Shown piece by piece: positions 1 through 8,044 of a stretch of 64,000 bases of DNA. The position numbers were made by a program, and so were the translations under genes. Origin of the DNA: Actinomadura sp. DC4 (lineage in GTDB: Bacteria > Actinomycetota > Actinomycetes > Streptosporangiales > Streptosporangiaceae); assembly GCF_030406325.1 (NCBI RefSeq), contig NZ_JAUEQY010000025.1, positions 116,740 to 180,739 on the forward strand, read 5' to 3'. Each line of letters opens with the position of its first letter. Within the stretch, counting starts at the first letter, position 1. Under the pieces are notes generated by a model. That model had not been told where the DNA came from and did not search any database. It saw only the letters and a program-made list of their open reading frames with translations.

Positions 1-1134
1 CCGTGAGTGCGGCCAGGTGCCGTCCTGGTGCGGGTAGTCCGTCTCGAAGGTCACGTTGTCGAGGCCGACCTTGTGGAGGATCTCCACGCCGACGGCGTCC
101 TTGAAGAAGCAGCTGTTGATCTGCCGGTAGTAGTAGGTGGACGGCGGCTCCGGGCAGTTGTCCTTCCCGCGTGCCCAACCACGGTGGGTCTCCCACACGT
201 CGTCGATGCGTTCGAGGAGGTAGGGGATCCAGCCGATCTGCGCCTCGGCGTACAGCAGCCTCAACCGCGGGAACCGGTGCAGCACGCCGGCGAACAGGAA
301 GTCGGTCATGCTGGCGACGCTGTTGCCGAAGATGATCGTCGCGCCGACGGCGCCGGGGGCGTCGGAGGAGGTCTGCGGCGTCTTGGTGCCCGAGCCGATG
401 TGCATCGCGACGACCGTGCCCGTCTCCTGGCACACCGCGAAGAACGGGTCCCAGTAGCCCGAGTGCAGGCTCGGCAGGCCGAGGTAGGCGGGAAGCTCGC
501 TGAAGGCGACCGCGCGTACGCCGCGTGCCGCGTTGCGCCGTACCTCGGCGACCGCCAGCTCGATGTCCCACAGCGGCACGACGCACAGCGGGATCAGCCG
601 TCCTCCGCTGGAGCCGCACCACTCCTCGACCATCCAGTCGTTGTAGGCCTCGACGCTCAGCCGGGCCAGCTCGCGGTCCTTGCCCCACAGGAAGATCTGG
701 CCGCAGAAGCGCGCGTAGTTGGGGAAGCACATCTGCGCCTGGACGCCGTTCAGGTCCAGGTCGGCGAGCCGCTCGGCCGGGATCCAGCAGCCCGGCCGCA
801 TGTCGTCGTAGGTGATCCCGCCGGTGGTGACCTCGTCGGCGGGCACTCCGGCCGCCGCGATGTAGCGCTTGATCTGCGTTCTGGCCTCCTCGTAGAACCA
901 CCAGGCCACGTCGGGGCCCTCGGTCCCCGGGGTCTCGACGTACTTCCCGTCGACCAGCCGGACATCGCCGGCCGGCGCGTGGACGATCCTCGGGCCCGCC
1001 TCGCGGTGGCGCTGCGGGAGGCGGCTGCTCCACAGGTCCGGGGGCTCGACGACGTGGGCGTCCATGTCGATGATCGGCGGGATCTTTGCCAGTCGTTCGC
1101 TCAGCACGTCGGCGCCGACTACCTGGTCTGTCAC
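1..1134 (-). CDS. Amidohydrolase-2 family metal-dependent hydrolase (3' end outside window)
   Basis: The frame is open from a GTG at 1134 to the window edge, 378 codons, so the C-terminus is missing. A GAGGTG ribosome site lies 5 bases before the GTG. The sequence fits the TIM-barrel amidohydrolase-2 family (decarboxylases and hydrolases of aromatic or cyclic acids): an N-terminal D-A-H metal motif near residues 25-27, AMHIGSG in the middle, and TDYPHQDG near the end as the C-terminal metal-binding Asp region. It is cytoplasmic, with no signal peptide. It is downstream of the TetR gene and of the Rieske oxygenase and CoA-transferase, all on the minus strand, which suggests hydrolysis or decarboxylation of an intermediate of the same pathway. 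The substrate cannot be told. Confidence 0.85.
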   Translation of the reverse strand, partial: MTDQVVGADVLSERLAKIPPIIDMDAHVVEPPDLWSSRLPQRHREAGPRIVHAPAGDVRLVDGKYVETPGTEGPDVAWWFYEEARTQIKRYIAAAGVPADEVTTGGITYDDMRPGCWIPAERLADLDLNGVQAQMCFPNYARFCGQIFLWGKDRELARLSVEAYNDWMVEEWCGSSGGRLIPLCVVPLWDIELAVAEVRRNAARGVRAVAFSELPAYLGLPSLHSGYWDPFFAVCQETGTVVAMHIGSGTKTPQTSSDAPGAVGATIIFGNSVASMTDFLFAGVLHRFPRLRLLYAEAQIGWIPYLLERIDDVWETHRGWARGKDNCPEPPSTYYYRQINSCFFKDAVGVEILHKVGLDNVTFETDYPHQDGTWPHSR

Positions 1135-1212
1135 GATTCACCTCGGGACGTATATCAGATCTTTTATACATTTTATGTGCAACGTGGGGCGACCGCGAGA
1201 GTGTCCTCCGGG

Positions 1213-1884
1213 TCATTCCCCCAAGTACCGGCGGGTCGCCGGATCGACCGGCGCGGTCAGGGCCGCCGTCGTCATGTCGATGAGGTTCTGTGCCACCACG
1301 GACAGCGGCAGCGGACGCCGCCTGCTCTCCTCGCAGTCCTCGACGATCGCCCGGTCCGCCATCGCGTGCATGATCGACTGCGACGCGACGACGAGGCGCT
1401 CGACGGCCAGTTCGCGGGGCATCGACGCGGACATGACCTCGACGAGCGTACGGGCGGCCAGGGTGAGCGCCGGGTCGACGATGGTCTGGACGTCCTCGAT
1501 GGCCAGGCCCGGGTGGGACAGCATCGAGGTCCAGATCCGGATCGCGGCCCGCTCGCCGCTCCCCCGGCCGATGTACTCGGCGACCGGCAGGACGATCACC
1601 GCGACCAGGTCGCGCACCCGCGGCTCGCCGCCGACGATCTCGGCGTAGAGCTCCTCGTGGCGGGCCCGCAGCCAGGGCCCGTGGCGCTGCATGATCGCGC
1701 GCAACAGCCCGTCGCGGTTGCGGAAGTGGTAGTGCAGCGCCGCGGTGTTGCGCTGGCCCGCCGCCGTGTTGATCTCGTTGAGCGAGACGCCGGCGATGCC
1801 GCGCTCGGCCATCAGCCGCTCGGCGGCGTCCAGGATGCGCTCGCGCGTCCCGGCGCCTCGCGACGCGACGGCTCGCTCAGACAC
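1213..1884 (-). CDS. TetR/AcrR-family transcriptional regulator
   Basis: A protein of 223 residues. The first 60 residues carry a TetR helix-turn-helix (TRERILDAAERLMAERG, then the recognition-helix region ending ALHYHFRNRDGLLRAI), and the rest is a helical ligand-binding domain. I chose the GTG at 1884 because GGAAGG lies just upstream and the start overlaps the stop of the Rieske oxygenase gene by 8 bases, which implies translational coupling. The longer reading frame to 1947 adds an unlikely Arg-rich leader. It probably controls this catabolic cluster, with AT-rich palindromes in the divergent promoters as candidate targets; that is inference. Confidence 0.9.
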   Translation of the reverse strand: MSERAVASRGAGTRERILDAAERLMAERGIAGVSLNEINTAAGQRNTAALHYHFRNRDGLLRAIMQRHGPWLRARHEELYAEIVGGEPRVRDLVAVIVLPVAEYIGRGSGERAAIRIWTSMLSHPGLAIEDVQTIVDPALTLAARTLVEVMSASMPRELAVERLVVASQSIMHAMADRAIVEDCEESRRRPLPLSVVAQNLIDMTTAALTAPVDPATRRYLGE

Positions 1885-2857
1885 CACTGCCTTCCATCCG
1901 GCGTACGCGGCCCGGCACCCATGCCTCCTTCGGCACGTCCTCACCATAGAACTGCTTCGCCCAGTGGCGGAACTCGATGATGGGCCCGTCGCCCTTGATC
2001 AGCAGAGGCTTCTCGACGTAGACCTTGTTCTCCCAGATCGGCACGTCCTCGGCGATGGCGTCGACGAAGGTCTGGATCATCTTGGCGGCGAAGCCCGCCA
2101 TCGACTTCGGCGTCGTGAAGACCCAGCGGATGTGGACGTGCTCGTCGTCGACGGGGCTGACCGAGGAGACGAAGGACATCACGCCCTTGAGCCGCAGCGC
2201 GCCGAGGCCGAGCCCGTAGGACCGGCGGACGAAGTCGACCGCGTGCCGCTTGCCGCTCTTGCTCGTGAACTCCTGCCGCTCGGTCACGGTCTTGACGAAC
2301 CCGTCGTATTCCACGTCGCCGCCCGGCACCGTCTCCAGGCCGTGGACGTACTTGAAGTGGACGTAGTCGGCGTTGTTCTCGGCCATCTCCTGGCAGCAGG
2401 TCGCGAACCGGAACTCATGGAAGACCGGTTCGGTCCACTCCTCGTCGCCGAACTCCTCCATCGCCGGCATCTCGATGTACGGCTCGGCGGCCCCGAGGTG
2501 GTGCCAGGCGAAGACGAGGCCGAAGCGCTCGACGACGGGATAGGAGCGGACCCGCGCCTGCGGCGACGGCTCGGCGTCGGTGTAGGGCACGTCGAGGCAG
2601 CGGCCGGACACGCCGTCGAACCGCCAGGCGTGGAACGGGCACTCGAGCAGCTCTCCGGTGACCCGGCCGCCCTTCGCCAGGTTGGCCCCCAGGTGCGGAC
2701 AGTGGGCGTCGACCACGTGGGCATCGCCGGACGCCGTACGGAACACCGCCAGGTCCCGCCCGAAGTAGTGCGCGGGCTCGACCTCACCGACCTTGATCTC
2801 ATCGCTGCGCGCCACGGCGAACCAGCCGTTCGGGACCGGGAACGGGAAACGGGGCAC
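1877..2857 (-). CDS. Rieske [2Fe-2S] non-heme iron oxygenase, oxygenase component
   Basis: 326 residues, starting at a GTG behind GGAGGAGGG. The Rieske domain has C53-P-H55 and C73-P-F-H76, the two Cys and two His that hold the 2Fe-2S cluster. The mononuclear iron site is visible as D164-x2-H167-x4-H172. The layout is that of the single-component-type oxygenases related to KshA and other ring hydroxylases, which need a separate reductase; no reductase is seen in this window. It is cytoplasmic. It sits between the TetR gene (8-base overlap) and the CaiB gene, and probably carries out the first oxidative attack on the cluster's substrate. Steroid, terpenoid or aromatic substrates are all possible. 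Confidence 0.9.
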   Translation of the reverse strand: MPRFPFPVPNGWFAVARSDEIKVGEVEPAHYFGRDLAVFRTASGDAHVVDAHCPHLGANLAKGGRVTGELLECPFHAWRFDGVSGRCLDVPYTDAEPSPQARVRSYPVVERFGLVFAWHHLGAAEPYIEMPAMEEFGDEEWTEPVFHEFRFATCCQEMAENNADYVHFKYVHGLETVPGGDVEYDGFVKTVTERQEFTSKSGKRHAVDFVRRSYGLGLGALRLKGVMSFVSSVSPVDDEHVHIRWVFTTPKSMAGFAAKMIQTFVDAIAEDVPIWENKVYVEKPLLIKGDGPIIEFRHWAKQFYGEDVPKEAWVPGRVRRMEGSGV

Positions 2858-2887
2858 GACGCCCTCCTCCGATTTAAAGAGAGTTCT

Positions 2888-4117
2888 TCAATCGAAGGTA
2901 ACACCGGCCCCGCCGTCTGACCACAGCCCCGGACCCTCGTCGATGACGCCGAGAGCGCGCATGGCGGCCAGGTCTTCGGCGCCGTAACCGAGCTCTCTCA
3001 GCACCGGCTCGGTGTGCTCGCCGAGTGCGGGGATCGGGTCGAGCCGCATCTCCCAGTCCGCCGACTCCGGCGGTGGCAGCAGGGCCCGCAGCGGACCGGC
3101 GGGCGAGGCGACCTCCCGCCACCGGCCGCGTTCGGTGAGCTGAGGGTGGTCCAGCACCTCGCTCGGGCGGTTGAGCCGCGCGTGCCCGAGCCCGGCCGCC
3201 GCCGCGGCGCCGCGGCACTCGGCCAGCGTCCGGCTCCCCGCCCACGCGCCGATCGCCGCGTCGAGTTCCGCGCGGTGCTCGACGCGCCCGCGGTTGCTCC
3301 CGTACCGGTCGTCGCCCGCGAGGTCGGGCCGGTCCAGCACGTCGAGCGCCAGCCGCCGCCACTCGCGGTCGTTGGTGGTGCCGAGCACCAGCGTCTGCCC
3401 GTCCGCGGTGCGGTACGCGCCGTACGGGGCGACCATCGGCGAGCTCAGGCCGTTGGGCCGCAGGTCGGAGCCGCCGTAGCGGGCCTGGTTGAGGGCGAAG
3501 CCCATCCATTCGGTCACGGCGTCGAACAGCCCCACCGAGATGGCCGTCCCCTCGCCGGTCCGCTCGCGGACGAACAACGCGGTGAGCACGCTCGACAGGG
3601 CGTACATCGCGGCGCTGAGGTCGGCGACCGGGACGCCCGGTTTGGCCGGCTGCTCAGGAGTACCGGTGATGGCGCACGAGCCGGCCTCTGACTGGACCAG
3701 CAGGTCGTACGCCCGCTCCCCCGCGTACGGGCCGTCCCGGCCGTATCCGGAGATGTCAACCGTGATCAGGCGGGGATGCGCGGCCCGCAGCGCGGCCGGG
3801 TCCAGGCCCAGCCGTACGGCCGCGCCGGGCGCCAGGTTCTGCACGAGGACGTCGGCTCGCGCCACCAGCCGGGCCAGCGCCTCCCGGCCCAGCGGGTGCT
3901 TCAGGTCCAGCGCGACGGACTCCTTGTTCCGGTTGGCCCAGGTGAAGTGGGCGCTCATCCCCCGTACGACGTCGTCGTAGTCGCGGGCGAAGTCGCCGCC
4001 GGCGCGGTTCTCGATCTTGATCACCCGGGCGCCGAGGTCGCCGAGGTGCCGGGTGCAGACGGGGGCCGCCAGCGCCTGCTCGACGGCGACCACGACGATT
4101 CCGCGCAGAGGGTGCAC
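2888..4117 (-). CDS. CaiB/BaiF family CoA-transferase
   Basis: 409 residues, the normal length for family III CoA-transferases. I chose the GTG at 4117 (GGAG seven bases upstream) because it opens directly on the family's N-terminal motif, LRGIVVVAVEQALAAP; the longer frame to 4249 would run into the divergent neighbour. The expected motifs are present: GARVIKIE, NRNKESVALDLK, and AYDLLVQSEAG, whose Asp is the likely nucleophile. The enzyme moves CoA between carboxylic acids, activating the substrate without ATP. It is transcribed divergently from the crotonase-fold gene across an AT-rich promoter, and is followed after 30 bases by the Rieske gene. Confidence 0.93.
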   Translation of the reverse strand: MHPLRGIVVVAVEQALAAPVCTRHLGDLGARVIKIENRAGGDFARDYDDVVRGMSAHFTWANRNKESVALDLKHPLGREALARLVARADVLVQNLAPGAAVRLGLDPAALRAAHPRLITVDISGYGRDGPYAGERAYDLLVQSEAGSCAITGTPEQPAKPGVPVADLSAAMYALSSVLTALFVRERTGEGTAISVGLFDAVTEWMGFALNQARYGGSDLRPNGLSSPMVAPYGAYRTADGQTLVLGTTNDREWRRLALDVLDRPDLAGDDRYGSNRGRVEHRAELDAAIGAWAGSRTLAECRGAAAAAGLGHARLNRPSEVLDHPQLTERGRWREVASPAGPLRALLPPPESADWEMRLDPIPALGEHTEPVLRELGYGAEDLAAMRALGVIDEGPGLWSDGGAGVTFD

Positions 4118-4165
4118 TCGGACGCTCCGTAAAGCCGAATTTGATTCTATATATATAATATCCGA
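4118..4165. promoter_or_regulatory. Divergent AT-rich promoter with a leaderless start on the plus strand
   Basis: This 48-base gap between two divergent genes is the only AT-rich stretch for kilobases. On the plus strand TATAAT lies at 4154-4159 and the next gene's GTG at 4166 begins 6 bases after it, with no ribosome site between. That is the arrangement of a leaderless mRNA. On the minus strand TAGAAT is a fair -10 for the CoA-transferase gene, leaving a short leader that includes its GGAG. The alternating TA run may also be an operator. Confidence 0.65.
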
Positions 4166-4966
4166 GTGATGCGTGAACGCGACGGTGCGCTGGTCGGCCT
4201 CTCGATCGACGACGGAGTGGCACGGATCCGCCTGGCCGACCCCCGGCACCGCAACGCGCTGTCCAAGCGGCTGAGCGACGACCTGGCGGCGGCCGTCGGC
4301 GCCGCGCTCGCCCAGGACGCCCGCGCGATCGTGCTGACCGCCGCGCCTCCCGTCTTCTGCGCGGGCGGCTCACTGGAGGGACTGCTCGACCGCACGACCC
4401 CGCTCGCGGACATGTACGCGGGCATGACGCGCCTGGCGGACGCCCCGGTCCCCACGATCGCCGCGGTGGGCGGCGCGGCGATCGGCGCGGGGGTCAACCT
4501 GCCGCTGGCCTGCGACGTCGTCATCGCCTCGCCGGACGCCCGGTTCGACCCGCGCTTCCTCGACGTCGCGATCCACCCCGGCGGCGGCCATCTGTGGCGA
4601 CTGGCGCGGCGCGTCGGCTCACAGGGCGCGGCGGCGCTCGTCCTGTGCGGCGACACGCTCACCGGGCGAGAGGCCGCCGACCGCGGCCTGGCCTGGCGCT
4701 GCGTCGACGGTCCGGACCTGGAGCCGACCGCCCTGCGGCTGGCGCGGCGCGCGGCCGGGCGGTCCGCGCCGCTGGTCCGCCGTACGAAGGCCACGCTGCG
4801 CGACAGCGTCGCACTGTGCGACGCCTCGGACGCCGCCCGGCTGGAGCTGCGGGCGCAGCAGTGGTCGGTCGAGCAGCCGGAGTTCCCCGAGGCGGTAGGG
4901 CGGATCCGGCAGCGGCTCCGCGACGGTGAGACAACGAGTGACAGCGGGGGTTCCCATGTCGACTGA
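4166..4966 (+). CDS. Crotonase-fold (enoyl-CoA hydratase/isomerase family) protein with both catalytic Glu replaced
   Basis: 266 residues from GTG 4166, or 265 from ATG 4169. The crotonase fold is clear: oxyanion-hole segment CAGGSLEG, then GGAAIGAGVNLPLACDVV. In true hydratases the second segment reads GCEL and a later PE supplies the second Glu. Here these positions are Asn (GVNL) and Asp (FLDVAIHPGGG), so ordinary water addition is doubtful and isomerase, hydrolase or another role is possible. The start appears leaderless, with the -10 box only 6 bases upstream. It overlaps the following GntR gene by 11 bases. The nearby MaoC-type hydratase may supply the true hydration step. Confidence 0.85.
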   Translation: MMRERDGALVGLSIDDGVARIRLADPRHRNALSKRLSDDLAAAVGAALAQDARAIVLTAAPPVFCAGGSLEGLLDRTTPLADMYAGMTRLADAPVPTIAAVGGAAIGAGVNLPLACDVVIASPDARFDPRFLDVAIHPGGGHLWRLARRVGSQGAAALVLCGDTLTGREAADRGLAWRCVDGPDLEPTALRLARRAAGRSAPLVRRTKATLRDSVALCDASDAARLELRAQQWSVEQPEFPEAVGRIRQRLRDGETTSDSGGSHVD

Positions 4967-5666
4967 CGCGGCGAGCGAGGCGGCCACGTCCCTGCCCGCG
5001 CCCAGCGGGGCGATGGTGCGGCGCAACAGCGGCGAGCAGGTCGCGCTCTACCTGCGCCGGCTGATCTTCGACGGCCACCTGCGGCAGGGCGACCGCGTGC
5101 CCCAGGACGAGATCGCCCACGTCCTGGGCGTCAGCCGGATCCCGGTCCGCGAGGCCCTGCTCTCACTCGAACGCGAGGGCTGGGTGACGATCAGGCCGCA
5201 TCGGGGCGCCTTCATCGGCGCGCTCGACGAGGCCGCCGTACGCGACCACTACGCGCTCTACGGCCTCATCTACGGGTTCGCGGTCAGGCGCGCCGCCGAA
5301 CGCAGCACGCCGGAGCTCGTCGAACGGCTGGCGGCGACGTGCGCGGAGCTCGACGGGGAGGACGACCCGGCGATCGTCTCCCGGCTCACTCGCCACTTCG
5401 ACCGCCTCATCCTGGAGACCGCGAGCTCCCCGCGGCTGCGCGCGGTGCTGCGCGGGATGGTCGGCATCGTGCCGGGCAACTTCTTCGCGCTCGTCCCGGG
5501 CTCGATCGCGGTGGAGCGGACCGGCAGCAAGGCCATCCTCGAGGCCATCCGGCGGCACGACGCCGAACAGGCCACCGAGGCGTACGCGACGATGCTGAGG
5601 CGGCAGGGCGACCTGGTCGCCGACCTGTTCACCTCCCGCGGCCTGTTCCCAGGCCCCGGGGCCTAG
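4956..5666 (+). CDS. GntR-family regulator, FadR/FCD type
   Basis: 236 residues from ATG 4956, which follows a GGGGG tract and overlaps the upstream gene by 11 bases. A winged helix-turn-helix occupies about residues 25-90 (QVALYLRRLIFDGHLRQGD, VSRIPVREALLSLEREGW), and the C-terminal half is a helical FCD ligand-binding domain. Such proteins usually sense an organic acid or acyl-CoA and repress the operon they lie in. It is co-transcribed with the crotonase-fold gene, so it is the second local regulator besides the TetR protein. Confidence 0.9.
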   Translation: MSTDAASEAATSLPAPSGAMVRRNSGEQVALYLRRLIFDGHLRQGDRVPQDEIAHVLGVSRIPVREALLSLEREGWVTIRPHRGAFIGALDEAAVRDHYALYGLIYGFAVRRAAERSTPELVERLAATCAELDGEDDPAIVSRLTRHFDRLILETASSPRLRAVLRGMVGIVPGNFFALVPGSIAVERTGSKAILEAIRRHDAEQATEAYATMLRRQGDLVADLFTSRGLFPGPGA

Positions 5667-5675
5667 CCTGGACCG

Positions 5676-6056
5676 ATGACCACGGCTCAGCGGCTGCGCG
5701 TGCTGGCTCGTCCCTACCTCGTCGACTTCGTCGAGGACGGAAGTCTCCCCGCCGACGGCCGGTGGACGGCGCTGGTGCGGGCACCGGAGGGCCTGACGGT
5801 CGTCCGCGAGGCGCCCCCGGCCACCGGGGACGGGCTGTGGGCCGGGCTGTACGGCGGTGAGACCGCCCATGGGCCGGACACTCCGGGAATGCTGGCCGCG
5901 CTGGTCGGGCCGCTGGCCCAGGCCGGGATCGCGGTCTTCGTCGCGTCGACGTTCCACGCCGACCTGCTGCTCGTGCCGTACGAGCGGCTCCCGGAGGCCG
6001 TCGAGGTGCTCCGCGGCGCCGGGCACGAGGTGGATCCGGCCGCGCGCGAACCCTGA
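5676..6056 (+). CDS. ACT-domain protein
   Basis: 126 residues starting 9 bases after the GntR stop, probably in the same transcript. The C-terminal part (GMLAALVGPLAQAGIAVFVASTF, then a VLRGAGHEV ending) is the aspartokinase-like ACT fold found in small stand-alone actinobacterial proteins, where it often binds amino acids. No catalytic domain is present. It may sense a small ligand. It faces the thiolase gene tail to tail with only 2 bases between. Confidence 0.7.
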   Translation: MTTAQRLRVLARPYLVDFVEDGSLPADGRWTALVRAPEGLTVVREAPPATGDGLWAGLYGGETAHGPDTPGMLAALVGPLAQAGIAVFVASTFHADLLLVPYERLPEAVEVLRGAGHEVDPAAREP

Positions 6057-6058
6057 GC

Positions 6059-7213
6059 TCACACGATTTCGAGGACGAGGGCCGAGCCCATGCCGCCTCC
6101 CGCGCACATGGACACGCAGCCAAGCGCGCCGCCCCTGCGGCGCAGCTCGCCCAGCATGGTGATGACCATGCGGGCGCCGGTCGCCGCGACGGGGTGACCG
6201 AGGCCGCATCCGCTGCCGTTCACGTTGAGGACGTCCGGGTCGATGCCCAGGATCCGGCTCGACGCGGCCGCCACCGGGGTGAACGCCTCGTTGATCTCGA
6301 ACAGGTCGATGTCGGCGGTCCTCAGGCCGGCCCGGTCCAGCGCCTTGGGGATCGCCTCCGCCGGGGCCAGGCCCGTACGCTCCGGTTCGACGCCGACCGA
6401 GGCCCACGACACGATCCGCGCGAGCCGGTCGAGGCCGTGCGCCCGCGCGTACGCGTCGTCGGCGAGCACGACCGCCGCGGCGGCGTCGTTGAGCCCGGCG
6501 GAGTTGCCCGCGGTGATCACCGCGCCGGGGATCTCCGGGTGCAGGACCGGAAGGCCCGCGAGCCGCTCGGCGCTGGTGTCCGCCCGCGGGTGCTCGTCCG
6601 TGTCGAACACCCGGCCGTCCGGCAGCCGCACCGGCGTGATCTCCTCGCGGAACCGGCCGCCGGCCACGGACGCGGCGGCACGCAGGTGGGACCGCAGCGC
6701 CCACTCGTCGGCCTCGGCCCGGGTGACGCCGGCCAGCCGGGCCGTGTTCTCCCCGACGGTGACGGACATGTCCCACGCCGGAGCCCGCGGCGTCTCCGGA
6801 TGGCTCGGCGAGGCCCACGGCTCGAAGGAGCCCGCCGTCGCCTTGAGCACGCGGGGCATGGAACTCAGGCTCTCGGTGCCACCGGCCACCACCACCCGGT
6901 CCATCCCGGCCAGGATGGAGGAGGCGCCGATCTGCACGGCGCTGAGCCCGGCCGCGCAGTGCCGGTTGCCGGCGAGCCCGGGTACGTGCGCGAGCCCCAG
7001 TTCCAGGGCGACGTACCGGCCGATCACGCCACCGCCCTGCAGCGACTCGGCGAGGACCAGGTCGTCGATGTCGGTGGCGGGCACCCCCGACCGCTCGATC
7101 GCGGCCCCGGCGGCGACCTCGGCCAGCGCGAAGGCGTCGACGCCGGCCAGCGAGCCCTTGCGCGCCCGGCCGATCGGCGTTCTGGCCGCGGCCACGATCA
7201 CTGCGTCCGTCAT
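6059..7213 (-). CDS. Thiolase (acetyl-CoA C-acyltransferase)
   Basis: 384 residues, full length for the family. Nucleophile Cys86 lies in NRHCAAGLSAVQ, His340 in GCGLGHPVAATGA and the second catalytic Cys near 370 in CAGGGMGSALV. It cleaves 3-ketoacyl-CoA with CoA to a shortened acyl-CoA, the last step of a beta-oxidation turn. It lies 16 bases after the SDR gene on the same strand, and the two probably act in sequence (3-hydroxyacyl-CoA to 3-ketoacyl-CoA, then thiolysis). Confidence 0.95.
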   Translation of the reverse strand: MTDAVIVAAARTPIGRARKGSLAGVDAFALAEVAAGAAIERSGVPATDIDDLVLAESLQGGGVIGRYVALELGLAHVPGLAGNRHCAAGLSAVQIGASSILAGMDRVVVAGGTESLSSMPRVLKATAGSFEPWASPSHPETPRAPAWDMSVTVGENTARLAGVTRAEADEWALRSHLRAAASVAGGRFREEITPVRLPDGRVFDTDEHPRADTSAERLAGLPVLHPEIPGAVITAGNSAGLNDAAAAVVLADDAYARAHGLDRLARIVSWASVGVEPERTGLAPAEAIPKALDRAGLRTADIDLFEINEAFTPVAAASSRILGIDPDVLNVNGSGCGLGHPVAATGARMVITMLGELRRRGGALGCVSMCAGGGMGSALVLEIV

Positions 7214-7229
7214 CGGGACTCCTCCGGTC

Positions 7230-7997
7230 TCAGCGCGGGGCGAACCGCTGACCCCCGTCCAGGCGGATCGTCTGCCCGTTGAGCATGGGGTTCTTGACGA
7301 TGGCCTCGACCAGCCAGGCGTACTCGTGCGGGAGGCCCGCGCGCCGGGGGAACGCGGCGTCCTTGGTCAGCTCGGTGATGAGCTCCTCGGGCGCGCCTTC
7401 GAGCAGTCCGGTGGCGAACAGGCTGGGGGCGATGGCCATCACCCGGATGCCCAGGCCGCCGAGGTCGCGGGCCATGGTCAGGCTCATGCCCGCGATGCCG
7501 GCCTTGGCGGCGGTGTAGGCGACCTGGCCGATCTGCCCCTCGAACGCGGCGATCGAGGAGGTGTTGACGATGACGCCGCGCTCGCCCTGGCCGTCCGGGT
7601 CGTTCCGGCTCATGTACCAGGCCTGCAGGCGGTTGAGGTTGAAGGTGCCGATCAGGTTCAGCTCGACGATGGCGCGGAAGTCGGCCAGCGGGAGCGGGCC
7701 GCTCCTGCCGATGGTGCGCTTGCTGACACCTCCGCCGGCGGTGTTGACCGCGACGTGCAGGGCGCCGTGCGCCTCCAGTACCGCGTCGAGGGCCGCCTCC
7801 GTCCCCTTCTCGTCGGTGACGTCGCACGGGTGGAACGTCGCGGAGCCGCCGAGCCCGCCGACGACCTCGGCGCCCTTCCCCGACGGCAGGTCGAGGACCG
7901 CGACCGTGGCGCCCTGCCCGGCCAGCAGCTCCGCCGAGGCCCGTCCCATGCCGGATCCGCCTCCGACGACGACCGCCACCTTCTCTGCCACGTCCAC
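7230..7997 (-). CDS. Short-chain dehydrogenase/reductase, probably 3-hydroxyacyl-CoA dehydrogenase
   Basis: 255 residues. The Rossmann motif GGGSGMG is at residues 12-18, Ser147/148 in NTSS, and the catalytic pair Tyr161-xxx-Lys165. The overall pattern resembles the HSD10-like 3-hydroxyacyl-CoA dehydrogenases often paired with thiolases. It starts at a GTG behind GAGGAGG. Its promoter lies in the AT-rich gap 7998-8044, which holds the palindrome CTTATATATAAG. The thiolase gene follows at 16 bases. Confidence 0.9.
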   Translation of the reverse strand: MDVAEKVAVVVGGGSGMGRASAELLAGQGATVAVLDLPSGKGAEVVGGLGGSATFHPCDVTDEKGTEAALDAVLEAHGALHVAVNTAGGGVSKRTIGRSGPLPLADFRAIVELNLIGTFNLNRLQAWYMSRNDPDGQGERGVIVNTSSIAAFEGQIGQVAYTAAKAGIAGMSLTMARDLGGLGIRVMAIAPSLFATGLLEGAPEELITELTKDAAFPRRAGLPHEYAWLVEAIVKNPMLNGQTIRLDGGQRFAPR

Positions 7998-8022
7998 ACG
8001 ACCTCCTCTATGTATTGTTTAT

Positions 8023-8036
8023 CTTATATATAAGTT
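8023..8036. promoter_or_regulatory. AT-rich palindrome upstream of the SDR-thiolase operon
   Basis: CTTATATATAAG at 8023-8034 is a perfect 12-base palindrome. The 13 bases TTATATATAAGTT at 8024-8036 recur exactly at 10421-10433 in another divergent gap of the same cluster. It could be an operator for a local regulator, overlapping -10 boxes, or both. Confidence 0.45.
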
Positions 8037-8044
8037 TGGCGAGA

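Noticed and set aside
7..1980. A 657-codon plus-strand frame over the amidohydrolase and TetR genes
   Set aside because: It is the antisense shadow of two minus-strand genes. Its protein is Arg/Val/Asp-rich with no family motif, whereas the minus frames show metal-binding and HTH motifs.
5163..6818. Long minus-strand frame opposite the GntR and ACT genes
   Set aside because: Antisense shadow typical of GC-rich DNA. The thiolase motifs are in a different minus frame.
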